Shown: one piece after another, positions 24,158-38,040 of the stretch | Layout: each line of letters opens with the position of its first letter | How positions within the stretch are numbered: position 1 is the stretch's first letter | Assembly (NCBI RefSeq): GCF_001640805.2 | Contig: NC_066852.1 | Location: 6,184,194-6,248,193, forward strand | DNA: 64,000 bases | Reading direction: 5' to 3' | From: Lates calcarifer | Lineage: Eukaryota > Chordata > Actinopteri > Centropomidae | Translations under genes and position numbers: made by a program | Notes under the pieces: generated by a model | Database searches by the model: none | Seen by the model: only the letters and a program-made list of their open reading frames with translations | Told to the model about the DNA's origin: nothing

Positions 24158-27100
24158 AAATGTACACACCAGCTTTTGCAAAGAACTAAGTAAGTAAGAA
24201 AATATAAGAGAAAAACACAGATTGTATTCTGAACAGTACTGAGAGACAAACAGTCTCATCAGTGCTAGATTGTTTGCCTCCGTGGCTCGTTTGGTATACT
24301 ACTTAGGTCTAATGTCTGTCACATGCAGTGTGCACTATTAGCACTGCATCACATGAATTGTGGATCAAGAAGTCAGATCATTCAAACACTCTCTGTTGTC
24401 TGCTCTCTCATTTTCTGGCAGCAGGTGAACAAAGGTTCCCAGTGCAGCTTTGAGAAGATTAATCTTCTAGTTAGTCCAATAAATGAAATGTCAGATATCA
24501 ACACATACACATGCCGCTGCACTGTAATGAGTGATTTGTTTGATGAGCAAGGGGATCAAACCAGAGAGTAATACAAAGCAGAGGCAGTGACATTCTTAAA
24601 TTAATAATCTCTATGTGTGTGAATATATTTAGACAAGTTAATCGTGCAAACATCAATTAGACCTTGAAACAACAATCAGTGCAGGTCAGATTTCAACAGG
24701 TGGGCATGAAGACATCTACCACAGCAGTCAAACAGCGATATGGATATAGCCTCTTACCCAGCATCAGCCAAATTTGGACCAACAGGTATGATTACATGTG
24801 CACTTTGGCTTCATTAGTCCAAAAGTTTACATTCTCAAAACCCAAGCCAACCAGAATGGTATTTCATAAAGGAAGTTACAACTTATTGTGAAAAACCTGT
24901 CTTAAATAATTTTGACTGATCCTGCATTAACTGAATTAATTACTCTATAGTTTCATTCTGCTCCAAGGAGTTTTGTTGGATGTTTTGGTTTTCTGGCTGC
25001 AACTCAACTGTTTTAGTAGCCTCACAGCATCATTTTAAGCAGCTGTGAATCAGGTGAGCAGAAACACAACTCAAAATAAATAGTAATATACTAACATATG
25101 ACATCTCAAATCATAGGTGAGGTGATAATATGTCTGTTGTTCCCAAGTGGAACTCCACAGTTCACAATGAAGATAAAAGTCTTAGGTTGGACTTTATTTA
25201 ACCTTGTTTATAAAAAACAGATAATAATAGACAATAGGCCTTTAGATTTACTGAAATATGCTTAGCTTACTGGTAATCTTGTTTTATGAAACACTACTCT
25301 GGCCCTCAAGAAAAACTCACAAGGGAAATGATATGAGCATTAGTGCAGACTCTTGTTGGCCCTAAGTTCATTTTATAGCCAAGCATTCCAAGCTTCAGGA
25401 ATGGTTGACTATTAAAAGTCATTATCCATCTGTTTATTCACAAAACATGAGACTTTAGGGTCATTTGGTTGGTGGTTGGTTCAGATTATTTTGCTTCTAC
25501 TGCAGTAGGGATCTCTCTCTTTGATGGAGTGTTTAAAATAAACAGCTCCACAAGTGCCAGATTTGAGCAGAACATGAAACTGCTTGCATATTTGACAAAT
25601 AAATAAATAAATAAATAAATAATAATGTAGTGCTTGAGGTGAACCAGAAATAATGCATTTTGATTTGGCAATTAAGTCTTTTTTCTTTCCTCCCCTAAGA
25701 CTACAATTAACAATATTAATTAATAAATAATTAGTCATGGCTTTCAAATTGAGTGTGACTTCTAGCTAAGAAACAAGTTAAAATTTTATTTCAAAAGGAG
25801 TAACAGCTTCAAAAGTTTGAGAGCTGCAATTCTAACTGCAGTTCCCTAAAGTCCTCCAAATGTACTGGCTGCAGACTAAGTGGCCATCCTTAAAGTCAGA
25901 CCCCAAGGAGCCGTCCTGTTTCAAGGATGTTATCCAAAGTGGCACAGACAGCACCCACAGGGGTGAAAAAGGATTTGTTGTCATTTTAGGCAGCCTTCAA
26001 GCAAAAAAGCCTATAAGTCTGAACAGCTGCCAGAGGGTGAAGTTGGCCTCCATCAACCCCCACATTCAGCTGTACAGCAGTGGAGCCCTGTGACAGCTGA
26101 GCAGTTGATCTTAGAGGAGCTGCTGCAGAATAACAGCAGGGAAGGGGACTGGTGCTCCTTCAAAGATGAATGGAACACCCAAAGGCCTGTCGTTACGAGG
26201 AGGTCCTCCAAGCTCCATTACTGCTGCTTAATATGCAGACAGAAAAACTGCAGGCTAATGTGGCACATGGTAACAGCCAGGAACAGCAGACACAAAAGTC
26301 ATTGCAGTCAATGGGGCCCTCAAGGGGAGGGCCAGAAGGGATGGTGGCCCCCATGCTAAAATAACCACCAACCCCCACAGGCCTGCACAACTAAAGTGCC
26401 CTTTTAAAAAGTCTGATATGTATTCAAACCTGGACAGAGCCTCTGAGGTGCTGGCTGTGGAAAACAGGTTAGTTTTCAATGAATCCACTGTTGAGAACAA
26501 CACTGTCTTTCTGTGCCCTAACAAAATACCAAATGCTTATCTACAATATTGCCATATAATTACCCAAGGACAGTCATTTTCTGCAAAAAAGATGATATAT
26601 ATGAATAGTTTAAGGAGCCAAAGGACAACGTTAAAAAAGAAAAAATACCAATCATAGACAGAATATTATTAGGAGAATTCACCAAAATCCATATTATTAT
26701 GTATTATTACAAACTTAATTTGACTAATACAGTGACTGATTCTTTTCTATTATTATAGCACCTTAGAAAATCACAAAATCAATTGAATCCATTAGTCACG
26801 GATGACTACAGCCCTTTTGTTTTCTGTTTATTGTCTGCTTGGCTGAGAGGTAAGCCCCTGTGATGATCAGGTGTTCAATTTTAGAATATATAGTGTTCAT
26901 TTATGTTCCAAGTAAACAAATTATTGAAGATATGGTTTGATATGCATATATATGCAAAATGCAAAAATACCCGAAAGATTTTCAAATACATCAGCACAAA
27001 GTCTATTTACCAGTGGATAATTCCACAGCAAGTGCATCAGTGCACCCAACCATACCATGACACTCCAGTGGAAAATAAATACTACCAACAGTACTTCATG

Positions 27101-28180
27101 TTCCAACTTCCAGTACTTGCATACCAGTGGTGGGTGAAAATGTGTATCTCTTTACATTTTCCTTTGCAGATTCTCTCAAACTTTGTGCTACATTTGGAAG
27201 CCTGATTTCTGTTTTCTGTCCTTCCAAAATCTTGGACGGACTTACTATTTACTACAATTTTTATTTTTTACAAATATTACAAAATGCTTTACATGAAACA
27301 GAGAAAAAACATCCAAAAGGCATCTCCTGTAAGGCTGTTGCTTGTTGCTTTTACACTGTGGAGTATAATGAACACTGCAGCCCCAGGAGCTGCTATAGTG
27401 AGGTTTTAGCCTTCTAGTTCTTTCCAATTAACTCAACACTTTAGATCCATAATTTAATGTGTAATGATAAAGCAAAGATCCTTACCTGGCCAACTAGAAT
27501 CTTATCATCTGAAATAAAATACCTTTTCAAATTAAGGATTAATTAAAGATTGATTAAAGATGTGTTGTGAATAAAAGGTACTTTGTTATCAGATTAGAAG
27601 GACAACTATACCCTTAATTTACTTTTTAACATAAGTCTTTCATCGGCTTGTTAATTATGTCTTTTAATATAATGAATAATCCCCTAACATTATTACTTAA
27701 AAGTTGCCGAACCTGAAATTCAGATGTGCTGTAACATTTTCACAGCAGCGCATCAGGATTCGATCTGGCCTTGACTAAACCTTTTCTGAACACACCACTG
27801 ATTGCAGTCAGTGAGCAATGTGACAGGGTGTTATCACAAGAGGTCTAGGTACATAATTAGAACAAGTGCGGAGGCTTGAGTGAGGCTTAACAAGCTAATG
27901 TTATATAATGGGAGGAGAAAAGTCACAGACTTGACACCTTGGAGCATTTATAACTTCATGTGAACCAGTCAGTGCAGATAAATGGACACAAATCTAGAGA
28001 ACATCAGTGCAATTTGACAGGTTTTAATGATAATTTGATGATCGATCCCTCACTAACACTGTATACATGTCATCATTTCTCATAATGGAGAGGAATTTGG
28101 AAACATCTCAGGATTTTACTCTGGAAAACTGACTGAACGTGACATACAGTACATTTAGATCCTTGTGAGATTGATGGGGA
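24158..28180. other. Gene-desert segment
   Basis: Contains an ATAA tetranucleotide tract at 25599-25621 and a GC-richer, repeat-poor block at about 25860-26400 with several short chance frames on both strands. About 27740-27950 is also repeat-poor. No gene recognised. Confidence 0.45.
25599..25621. repeat. (AAAT)n microsatellite
   Basis: Five to six AAAT units. Confidence 0.9.
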
Positions 28181-28225
28181 GAACCAAACTGCATCAGTGT
28201 CCAAAGCACTGATGCAGTTTGGTTC
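28181..28225. repeat. Perfect 19-bp inverted repeat with 7-nt loop
   Basis: Left arm GAACCAAACTGCATCAGTG (28181-28199), spacer 28200-28206, right arm the exact reverse complement (28207-28225). Flanks are unrelated. Confidence 0.95.
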
Positions 28226-30103
28226 ACTAACTGATTCACAGTTATGCAGTGTTTGCCGATTATGCTGAGTCAGCTTTCAGCACACAGCAGAGGGGCAGGG
28301 TTCTGATTTGTGTCATCACAAAAAATTATGTTTTTGCTGCAGTGTATGTTTTTAATTTACATTATTTTCTTTTTTAATTGAGATAGTATGAACAAAACTG
28401 CATGTAGGAGCATTTTTATGGGAAAAGTATACTTTCCATGGTTGTGAAGATAATAGGGATCTAGCTGGCCAGTACTGTCTGTTAATGTGTTTTATAGGAG
28501 GATACTTTAGTCTGAATACAGTATATCTGGTGTTTTATTTGCATTATTTCTATTACACAATGCCCGAAGAAAGAGCATTTCTGTGGTAATTATTAGAGGA
28601 GAATTATGAGGGAGGGAGGTTTTCTGTTTAGTTTCTGTTTTTGTATCCTCACTAATGAGGAAAGTGGACCACTGAGGGAGGTTGCTCTCTTTTTCCAATA
28701 ATGTCAAGTTAAAAGCTAGATTGTAACACAGAATTTCAGATTTGTAATTGTCAAAACAACAAAAACATTATGGATATCCTTTTGTGTTTTGCATGATACA
28801 TACAGTAAGAACTATTTTCAGTGGCAGATATCTAGAATTATCAGCACCAACAGAAAAACAGCCTTTGATCGACTTTCATCAGGCAATTTATTGATTTTAC
28901 ACAGATGTGGTTTTTTTTTCCATCTTTTATCAGCATATGCTTGTCAGATGGATTTACTGTGAGATTTATTGGAGGCTGCAGCTCCTCAGAACACAGTGAG
29001 TGTTTTAGACACAGTACACATAGGTTACACTAATTATGTAGAGTTTGTCCCCTTACTTGTCCTCTGTTCTAACAAGATACCATGGGGAGAAAACATCCTG
29101 AAATGCTTTCCTCTGATATGAGGTACTATTTAAAGAAGAGGGAAGTGGCTGGGTGGCAGAGAGCAGGATAAGGAATAATGGCACCTGTCACATGCCCTGA
29201 ATCAAGGCGCACAGCAAAATCACAAAGCGTATGGAAGAAATACAGTTTTAATAAACTCTCCTCCCCACATAATCAGATGTGTTTTATTAAATACCGCCTG
29301 GGACCCATTGAAGTTATTTACGACAGGGAAGACAACATTAAAACAGAATTGAGTTTGTGTGCTGAAGGGCCTGGAGAGCGAGCTCTGCCTCTGCCCCGCC
29401 TGCATGTATACTTACCCTGATGAGCAGGCTAAGAGACCAAGATGACTGTGGGCCAATGGAGATTGCTGTCTGAGTCTATCCATTAGTTGACATTTAGTTC
29501 AGCCCAACAACAACCTCTCATTAGAGGATAGGTTTCAAAATTGAATGCTCGCTCGAAAATTGGGCTCCCTTTTGTTAGCCTATCTAGTGATTCTTATCGT
29601 GGAGCAGAGACAGATAGACAGAATGGCATATCCAGGGAATGGAACTTGTGCTAATCTATTTAATTTGCTACTAATGCACATAATGACCAGCGCACTTATG
29701 CTTTCATTGGCACAGAGCATCATTGATGGACCTCCTCCATGACAACAGTGAAATTGCTTATTTTTTTAAGCCACAGATTTCACAATAAATGTTTTAAAAA
29801 GCTGTACTGTTCTTTTTCTAAATATGAGACATTAGCTCATCTCTCTGTTTAACATATCTGCATACATTACAGTTTCATATAAATGTCATATAACTATAAA
29901 TGTCTGTGCTCCCTGTCAGCAAGATATAATTCAAGCTATAACTAGCTCATGAAAGCTTTGACATTTGCAAGTGTTTTAATTGTATTTGGTGAGTAAAAAA
30001 CTGGATGCACAGGAGTCAGTTTTATGGTCATGATTTATTTGGAATAAATAAAAGAACTGCTATGCCAGCCATGCATGAATAACAAAAAGACCAACAACTC
30101 CAC
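28226..30103. other. Gene-desert segment with non-coding element candidates
   Basis: About 29170-29745 is repeat-poor, with mixed AT-rich homeodomain-like motifs and GC-containing words (for example GCTACTAATGCACATAATGA). No coding gene recognised. Confidence 0.4.
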
Positions 30104-30388
30104 TAGGGCTGCAACTAATGATTATTTTCCATTATTGATTAATTAATCATTGTGCCAATAAACTTCCACAAATTGTTGAAAAATATCCATCACATTATCC
30201 CAGATCTGAGGTGGTGTCATCAAATGTCTTGTTTTGTCTGACCAGTACCTACAGATATTCATTTTACAGTGATACTAAACAAATAAACAAAATCCTCATA
30301 TCCTCTAATCATCAAAATAGATAAAAAAAAAAAAAAAATTGCCAGCTGACTTACTGATCAGTCAGCTCCAGTAATTGCTGCAGCTCCG
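30104..30388 (+). mobile_element. hAT-like MITE, family R2 (about 285 bp)
   Basis: Starts TAGGGCTGCAACTAATGATT and ends with TTGCTGCAGCTCCG, whose reverse complement restores the GGAGCTGCAGCAA terminal repeat. The flanks AACTCCAC and AACTTCAT agree at 6 of 8 bases, consistent with an old 8-bp target duplication. The interior has CAAATGTCTTGTTTTGTCTG, typical of this abundant teleost family. Includes a run of 16 A. Confidence 0.75.
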
Positions 30389-33300
30389 AACTTCATCAGT
30401 AGAGATTTCAAAGAAGAAAACATAGCAGTTATGATGAGTTTGATCAGGACAATGTGAAAAGAAATAATAAAAACAAAAATTTAATGTATTTTCATTGTAA
30501 AACTGTGAAATCAACATATTAAACACATTTTTGCTGGTGTTGAGTGATTTTTCCAATTGTATATGACAAGAAACAACATGACTTGAGGCAGTTTGCTATA
30601 TCACCATCTAATTACATTTCTGTAAACACTGGTAATTCACATAATATATGACAACAAACCAAAGTGTAAATGAATAATTGAAATGTTTTACTATTTGCAA
30701 AAGAGGTCTTGATTATACCAAATACAAGCTGTGAAATTTCCATTTGAGAAAAGGTTAATAAAAAAAAATTGAACAAATAAACTGTTCCTAGTACGTGATA
30801 AATAATACAATGGGCAAATAGTCAGAAAACTGAAACATCTTAAGCCTTAAATAAGCATCAATTAAAAAAAAAAAAAAACAAGCTGGCACTACATGCAGCC
30901 TGAGGTTGTATGGATAATCTGACCTTGGCTGAAATGTTTGTGTTGGCAGACACCAACAGATTACAGTTATTGATGTGTTCAGGGGCAGCTATTTCATTTT
31001 TCATCTGTGTTTTTGTCTTTATGTCCCTGAAAGCCCTGTAAGTGTGCTGATGTCTGCAAAGGACAATGGCAGTGCAACTAAGCCATAAGTTAAGGTCTAT
31101 CATTAAACACTGACATGGAGCCTTTTGTGTTCTCTCTGCCGATGTTGTGAAAATACAATGATATAAACTAAATAACAGTAGAGTGCCTTCAAAAAACACA
31201 ATCTGAAATTTTATTTGCCATTTGCGATTACTTCAAACAACGATAGAAGAGTGATAAAAATGCTTCACAGACATCTTAAGATGTCAAAATAAAAATGATT
31301 GTCTGTTTTACCTCAGATGTTAGGCAAACAGCAGGTATATAAAATAACTTCACCAGCTTAAAAGATTGAAATGTGGAGTTTCACAGATGGTCTTTCGCAT
31401 CATAATTCTAACTCTAGGCCTGGTATGATTTGGCAATTATGAACATTTTGAATGAGTACGACCCCTTTTACACCCTCAAGTATTACTTGATAATTCACTG
31501 TTTCATTAGCATTCACCACTCTGCCATTACAAATTGGGCCTCAAAGGCTCTCTATCAAAAGCAAACTTTTAAAAGAAAAGCAGTAATCTCATTCAGGCTG
31601 ATTTCATCTCTTTGTTTCTGGGTTGTATGCTTAATGACAGCCTTTGTCTTTCCTTTTGTTCAACATTGTCACAGAAAGTCATTAAAGAAAAACTGGGGCC
31701 ACTTCACGGAGCAGGTCCAGGACCATTTGCCTCCCAGTGGATTGTAGTCACTTCGCTCACCATTTATCACTTCAGAAATTAGCCTGGCCTCCTGTCATTA
31801 CATTGAACTCCTGAAAGGTAATCAATCTGTAGGCGATGCCCAAGGAAAGGCAGAGCTGAGTGATTGATGCAGGAATGAAACAAGACATTACAAAAGGTGG
31901 AATTGGGCGAGTACAAATAAACATGTGAGCCAAAGAAGGTGTTCTGTGGGAGGCTGAGAGGCGAGAGCTGGACTCACTACTGCTCCTTAAAGGGATGAAA
32001 TCTTTGTATTTCTCATCTCGAATCTGTGTGAAAGAACAAAGAGAAGAGAGTGCACACAGTGTGTGGCTGTCTTGTATGACAGCACAGAAGGCAGGATGAG
32101 ACTGAGAGAGATAAGCCCATTGTGTGATTTGGAATTGAAACCACCCAAACAGATATGCACACAGTCTGTACGGCTCCATCTCCAAAACCGGCCCTCTGAG
32201 ACTTGTCTTTGAAGCTGGCAGGTGGAACGGAAGCTTCAGCAGCACAGTGTTGCATTCACTGCCATTGCTACATGGCACAAATGATGAGTGTTGATATAGG
32301 CAAGCAGACTGAATCAGACTTTAAGAAAATGGTTGCAAAAACAAGTTAGAGTCCGGAGTAAAAGAGGGGAAAATAATCCTACGGCTCTAGAAATGGGTGA
32401 TTGTTGGTTTAGTCCAGTAATATTTCATTTCGCTAAAAACATCACTTTGCTGGACCCACACTTCCATCATGGTTCAAGAGCAGTCAACCTCCAAATTGCC
32501 TGCCCCGGGGATCTGCTATTACCACCAACAATCTTGCTTTTTTTTTCTCTCCACATCACAACATCAATAACTGCAAACTGGAAAAATTACAACCTGAAAA
32601 GAAGGACCAAGGAATTAAAAATAAAAATACATACTTGTTTAGTGAATTAACACTCACTTGCTGTTTATGTATCAGCTACAGAGGAAGTCCAAAAAAAATA
32701 TTTAGTCAAAATGTCCCTGAGCAAGGCACTGAGCCCTGTTTGGATTGGCAAATCACCTGGTTTTTATAGTTGAGTCTTCCTGAGTAGGCACACACTGTGG
32801 GCACATGCATTAAATGATAAAATGTTCCACTGCAGTGAAATATCTCTTTAAAGGCACATAGGAGAGCAGATGAGATAAGTTTTTCCTGCAGTCTTTGTAT
32901 TCTGATGAGTGAGTATGACGCCGGTGATGGGATGACCTTTGATGGTGCCAGGAGGAACAGTGGATGGTGAATCATTATACCCTTGAATGACAAGTAATGC
33001 ACTGCGTTTGCACAGGCGGATTCAGCCCAAGGATAAAGAAAACACTGGATGAATAGATGAAAGAACTGTCTGTGAATTACATCAAGGCCTTTTCTTCATG
33101 ACAGTGCCCACAGTAACAAGAATGTCCCCATCGTAATTTAAAATTGAATTCTTCAGCCTCTATATAGGCTTTTTTTTTTCAATCATGCATCGTCTTTGAT
33201 GTAATCACGCCCACACTACAGAAAACTTGTGGCTGTTCAGCTGCACCTAGTTTATCACTGATACTCTGAAACTGTGATGGAGAAAGTGCTTAAAGAGTGA

Positions 33301-34244
33301 GCAGCACCTTCCTCTATGCTCATCCCTCCTCCTGCGCATTGGAGCCTGACTGATTAAATGAAATGTCTATTGGAGTAAAAAGCTGCTGTAGCCCGAGATC
33401 AGAGGCTGATTTAGTGACAGCTATAAAATCCAGCCTGGGTCATAAAAATAGACTGGAAAAAATAGACATTTGTCCTGCTCACTCCTTCACATTGGTGTTT
33501 TTCCTGTCCTCTCACCTTTGTGTTTTTTTGGCCTTCAAACTGAGGAAAACCTGAATGGAGCATTTTGAGGTGCCCATGTTGTCAGAATAAAAGAGGAAGA
33601 ACGTGTCCTCAGCTGAGCCGTTCTCTGTGGCTGTTTCTGAAACTAAAAGCAATACCATTTCATTTATCAGCGAGGTAACTATATTTATCGACTACTATAT
33701 TTTACATACCAATATTACACTTGTCTGACACACACACAAGCTGACTGTTTCCTTTCTCACTTCTGTTTTTCTTTTCTCTTTTGGTGCCCTGACTAAACTT
33801 GTTTTTTAAATGACATGATCAAAGTTCACTGTAGTCTTCCTCAGCATCAGTGTAGCACTACTAATTAAATCTTTTGTCCACAATACTGTAGGAGGTGACT
33901 AACAGCTCACTGGTAATGCTAATAACAGATGTCCTGCTTAAGAACAGCTACGCTTTGTGAATAAGAAAGAGATAAGAAGGATTTGTAATAAGCACTGTGG
34001 AGTACAGTGAAGGAAGGATCAGAGTTTTATCTTCTTTACTTTAACTGATATGATATAGTAAAATATGTCCAGGTTTGCCCAGATACCAATCCTTAAGATT
34101 ATCTTGGGACATCTCTACTAATAATGTAAAAGCAGCCATTCTCAAACCAAAAGGCGAAGACAAGAGAAAGAGTGTGGAAGGCAGGCTAGAATAACATCTA
34201 ATCATCTGTTGCTATCAATCAGTTTGCATTGTGCTCTGGCAGGA

Positions 34245-34267
34245 TTTTTTTTTTTTTTTTTTTTTTT
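34245..34267. repeat. Poly(T) run of 23
   Basis: Uninterrupted homopolymer; possibly the reverse-oriented tail of a lost retroelement, though no body is recognisable. Confidence 0.95.
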
Positions 34268-34900
34268 GTGGCCTGTAATGTTCCAGAAATTATATACTAA
34301 ATCTGCTGTACATCTCTGTGTTTCTGACTCAAGGCGTAAATCAGACTACTGGTTTAGAAGACCTCAATAACCCCTCCCACACTCATTAGCACAGCATCTG
34401 GTATTCATCATAGGAAACCTGCCGATAAAAATAGCCATGGTAATATCATGCAAGAGCCTCACACAGGTGTGAAAGCAACTAATGACAGATAGTCATGAAA
34501 GTAACATAAAACTGGAATACATTTTGTGCCCAGTTTCTCCCTACATGTGAAGGGAAATTCAGTCTGTGGTTTTCATAGGTACAATAATACAGAGCTCTCA
34601 TCAGACTGAGCAGTGAGGGGACTCCTTGGCTCAGCACAAAACACTGACAGAGCTGTGAGTTTATCAAAACAAACAAAAAAAAAAAACCTGCGGATGTTCA
34701 GGAAATGAGACACTGGAACAAATATCTGTTCTTGCATTTATCTGAGTGGATACTTGCTCTTTAGTTTCAAAGCTGTACAAAATAAAACTTTTCTGTCTGC
34801 TGAATTGGGCTTTGCTTTTAAAACTTAAAAACTTAAAAACACTACAGTCTTTATTTGGCCACAAACCCTTTACAACAGGGTAATAGCATGTTGTGGGAGG

Positions 34901-34975
34901 ACATATATATATATATATGTGTGTGTGTGTGTATATATATATACACATATATATATGATAATATATATTATATAA
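34901..34975. repeat. (TA)n(TG)n(TA)n compound microsatellite
   Basis: TA, then TG, then TA/CA and imperfect TATATAAT units. Confidence 0.9.
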
Positions 34976-36194
34976 TATAATGATGCTTCCTGCAGAGCAT
35001 CACAAACCTTTTTCCATCAGAGGTCTCATTAAGCTCTCTGCAAGAGGAATTACAAACAAAACAAACAGATATCATCCAAAATATACATAAAACTACTTGA
35101 AAATGGTTTATGTGCAAAAAGTGTCTCTGTCTGGTATTTTCAGGTATGGTAGGACAATGACAGGAGAAGAATACAAATAGCCAGCAAACATAAGGAGATA
35201 TGGAACCTCAACAGGTGACTGTATATTACAACCCTGTGAGAAATGGTTGTTACATGTGTCCCAAATACTTGAAGAAATAGGTTACATTTTAAGTAACTCC
35301 AGTGTTACTATGCTTGACACCGTGTGTGTTTTTCAACACAGAAAAAAAGAATCATGCATAGTGTCACAGTTTGATAATTTCAAAGCTTTTGAGAGACAAA
35401 TCACTGCAGGAGAAAACAATTTGAGACTGATGTGTATTGAAACACATAAGACAACCTCTCACATCTGCTATTACATAAGATAAATCCCAGATAAACACAG
35501 GTTTCAGTATGAGCAATAAGTCTGTATGTTTGATGGAAAACCAGCACACTTGATGTAATTTGAGATGTTTTGGGGAAGATATTTCAGTTTCAGTAAAAGT
35601 TTGAGTAAAGGTTTGTAAGCATAGAATCAGTATTTACAGTGCTGAAAGAAGTTCAGTCTATTACACCAGCAAGACCCTCCCAAAGATATGTTTATTCAAT
35701 GTAGAATAATCTAACATTTTCCTCTTCATATCTCACTAACAAAACAGATGAATGTTTACAAACAACAAATACAGTGTGATGGATTTTTGTTTTGTTCTAT
35801 TTCATCTTAGGATGGAGGATAAGTGAGACAAAATCTCTCAACTCAATTTAAAGCTACAATGTTGATCAAGTTTGCAAAGAATTGCACAGTATTAGATTTG
35901 AGCTGTAATTAATTGTTGATAAAAGACTAGTCTGACTCACTGGTCCTTGACATAAAGGATTTTCAAAATGTACTTTTCATCAGCAGTCTAAAATTCTTCA
36001 TAATGTAAAGCAGTTGGGTAAGCCAAAACCATTTCTGAGTGTAACTGATATTTATCATTTAATGTGATATAGAAACAGAAAGAAAGAAAGACAGAAACAG
36101 TAATTATAGCAATCATTAACATGCACTGATGTGAAAAATGCCATCCCTGTTCATAAGAACTAAACTAAATCTAATACTACAGTATGCTACAGTA

Positions 36195-36630
36195 TATTTA
36201 CCATGGTCACCAGTCTTAGTTTAGCATGTTAGCATGCTAGGATTGGCTGATTAATACTAAACACAAAGTACTGTTGAAGCTAAGGGGAATGTTAGCTTTG
36301 CAAGTATTTATTCATAAACCAAAGATAACAATAGAACTAGTCAAGACATCAACAAGGTTATTACAGTTCATCCTCAGGGGGTCATGAATGCCTCATCATT
36401 TCATGGCAATCCATCTAACAGACATCAAGATATGTCACTCAAAACAAATGCCAACCTCATAGTGGTGCCAGAGGAAAAATCTGAGAATCACTAAGGTCAG
36501 TATGATTAATCTTCTGAGGAACATCAGAGTCTATGCAAAATTTCATGGCAATCCCTCTAACAGTTGTTGAGATATTTTTGGACCAAAGTGACGGATCAGC
36601 AGACTAGCATTACTAGAACTATGCTGCATA
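36195..36630 (+). repeat. Interspersed repeat, family R1 (best-preserved copy)
   Basis: Opens with TTTAGCATGTTAGCATGCTA, then ACTAAACACAAAGTACTG, CATAAACCAAAG, TTATTACAGTTCATCCTCAG, and two TTTCATGGCAATCC blocks each followed by a TCTAACAG-like step and GAGATAT. Ends near GACCAAAGTGACGGATC. The same blocks recur at 1-440 and 37765-38040. Confidence 0.65.
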
Positions 36631-36751
36631 CAACATGACTAAAAGATGAAGAAGAAATTTAAATCAATAGAATCCTTTTTACAGCTATGCCACATCTCAG
36701 TTAGACAGTGAGTTAGTGAGTTCATTTATTTTTCCTTAACTTATAAGTTCA

Positions 36752-36818
36752 CACGTGCACACACACATATGCACACATGCACACACACATACACATACGC
36801 ACACACACACACACACAA
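36752..36818. repeat. Imperfect (CA)n microsatellite
   Basis: CA repeats interrupted by TG, AT and CG steps. Confidence 0.9.
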
Positions 36819-37764
36819 AAGGTTAGAGAAGACACAGCAGCTGAAGTGATGCAGACGGTGGTGAGCGGCTCTCAAGCAGTGGGAGTCCTGAAGAGGAATA
36901 AAGAGTAGCTTCTTCATGTATAAGTCATGCAGGATGACACGTAAACACTGGAGGCTATTGTTGCAGCTCGGGAGAGCATGAGAGAGGAGGATAGTGAGGC
37001 AAGGATAAAAGAGCAAAGGCCTTACAGAGAGAGATGTAACCTCATGCTTCAAAACATGTCCTTCAGCATTCATCCTAAGAGGTCAAGGCATGACTCTGAA
37101 AGCCAAATAGGTCCCTCTGTCATCACTCCAGGAAGAGGAGTTTAAAAACTCTGTAGGACAAATAGCACCTTCCAGAAGCTTTTACAATATGCAGTAAATA
37201 TTGTCTTATTCCAGTCCTATATGTTACCACACCTGTGTGTAGCAAAATGGCTTCAAGTGTCACTATTGTATCTCTTGATGCCATAATAATTTACATTATA
37301 ATCTGTAGAAATTCTACAAGAAGTGACTCCTTCAGAGAGAATAAAGTTCAAACTCAAAACTAAAATGGTTCAAAAAGGCACACACACTTGCAGTTTATTT
37401 TTAACCCAGGAGATTACAAACCTGCATTTGGTTTGGTGAAGACTAGCTCTGAGGACCAGTATCAATATTCCTATACTGAAAATGGTGATAATCAAGCCTG
37501 TGAAGCAGCGGAGCATTACGAGAAACTCCCCTGAAACCAGATCTGATTAAATTCTTTTAAGTAAGTTTATGGCTCTAGAGACCATTACAACGGTTTAGCA
37601 CTATTCTTCTTTGTCAAGTTCACAAATACAGTGTATTTTTATGTGTGTGAGATTAGCCAGCACAGTAATTGAATGTCTATCCAAAAGTAACCAAAAACAA
37701 CAACAACAACAATCACAAAAAGAGAGAGACTGTACTCTTAACACAATGTTCACTGATGTATGCC

Positions 37765-38040
37765 ATGTTCACCAACTTAGTTTAATGTGTTATAATGCAA
37801 ACGTTTTCTAATTAGGCTTAGGTTATAAAGTTATAAAGAATACCAAGGTTATTACAATTCATCCAGAGGAACATGATTGTACCAAATTTCACAGTAGTCC
37901 ATCGCATAGAGACAAATAACTAAAATCCACATGATGAATGTTTGTATCAAATATGATGAGATATTTCAATCTGGTCCAGAGTGGACAGTCTGATTCACTG
38001 TTACCACCTTCCCCAGAGCCACACTGCTTTTGTAGCTAAA
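37765..38040 (+). repeat. Interspersed repeat, family R1 (partial)
   Basis: Contains AAGGTTATTACAATTCATCC, CCAAATTTCACAGTAGTCCATC and GAGATATTTCAATCTGGTCC, aligned in order with the copy at 36195-36630. Confidence 0.6.

Larger units (their letters stand above)
30389..36194. other. Gene-desert segment
   Basis: No defendable gene. The longest open frame here (minus strand, 31772-32278) has no known domain, a biased composition and no splice context. 31770-32280 is repeat-poor and a regulatory candidate. Low-complexity tracts: A-run near 30864-30879, 23-T run at 34245-34267, TA/TG tract at 34901-34975. Confidence 0.45.

Noticed and set aside
31772..32278. 168-codon minus-strand open frame
   Set aside because: No known domain, no flanking splice sites, biased composition; a frame this long is expected occasionally by chance in 64 kb.
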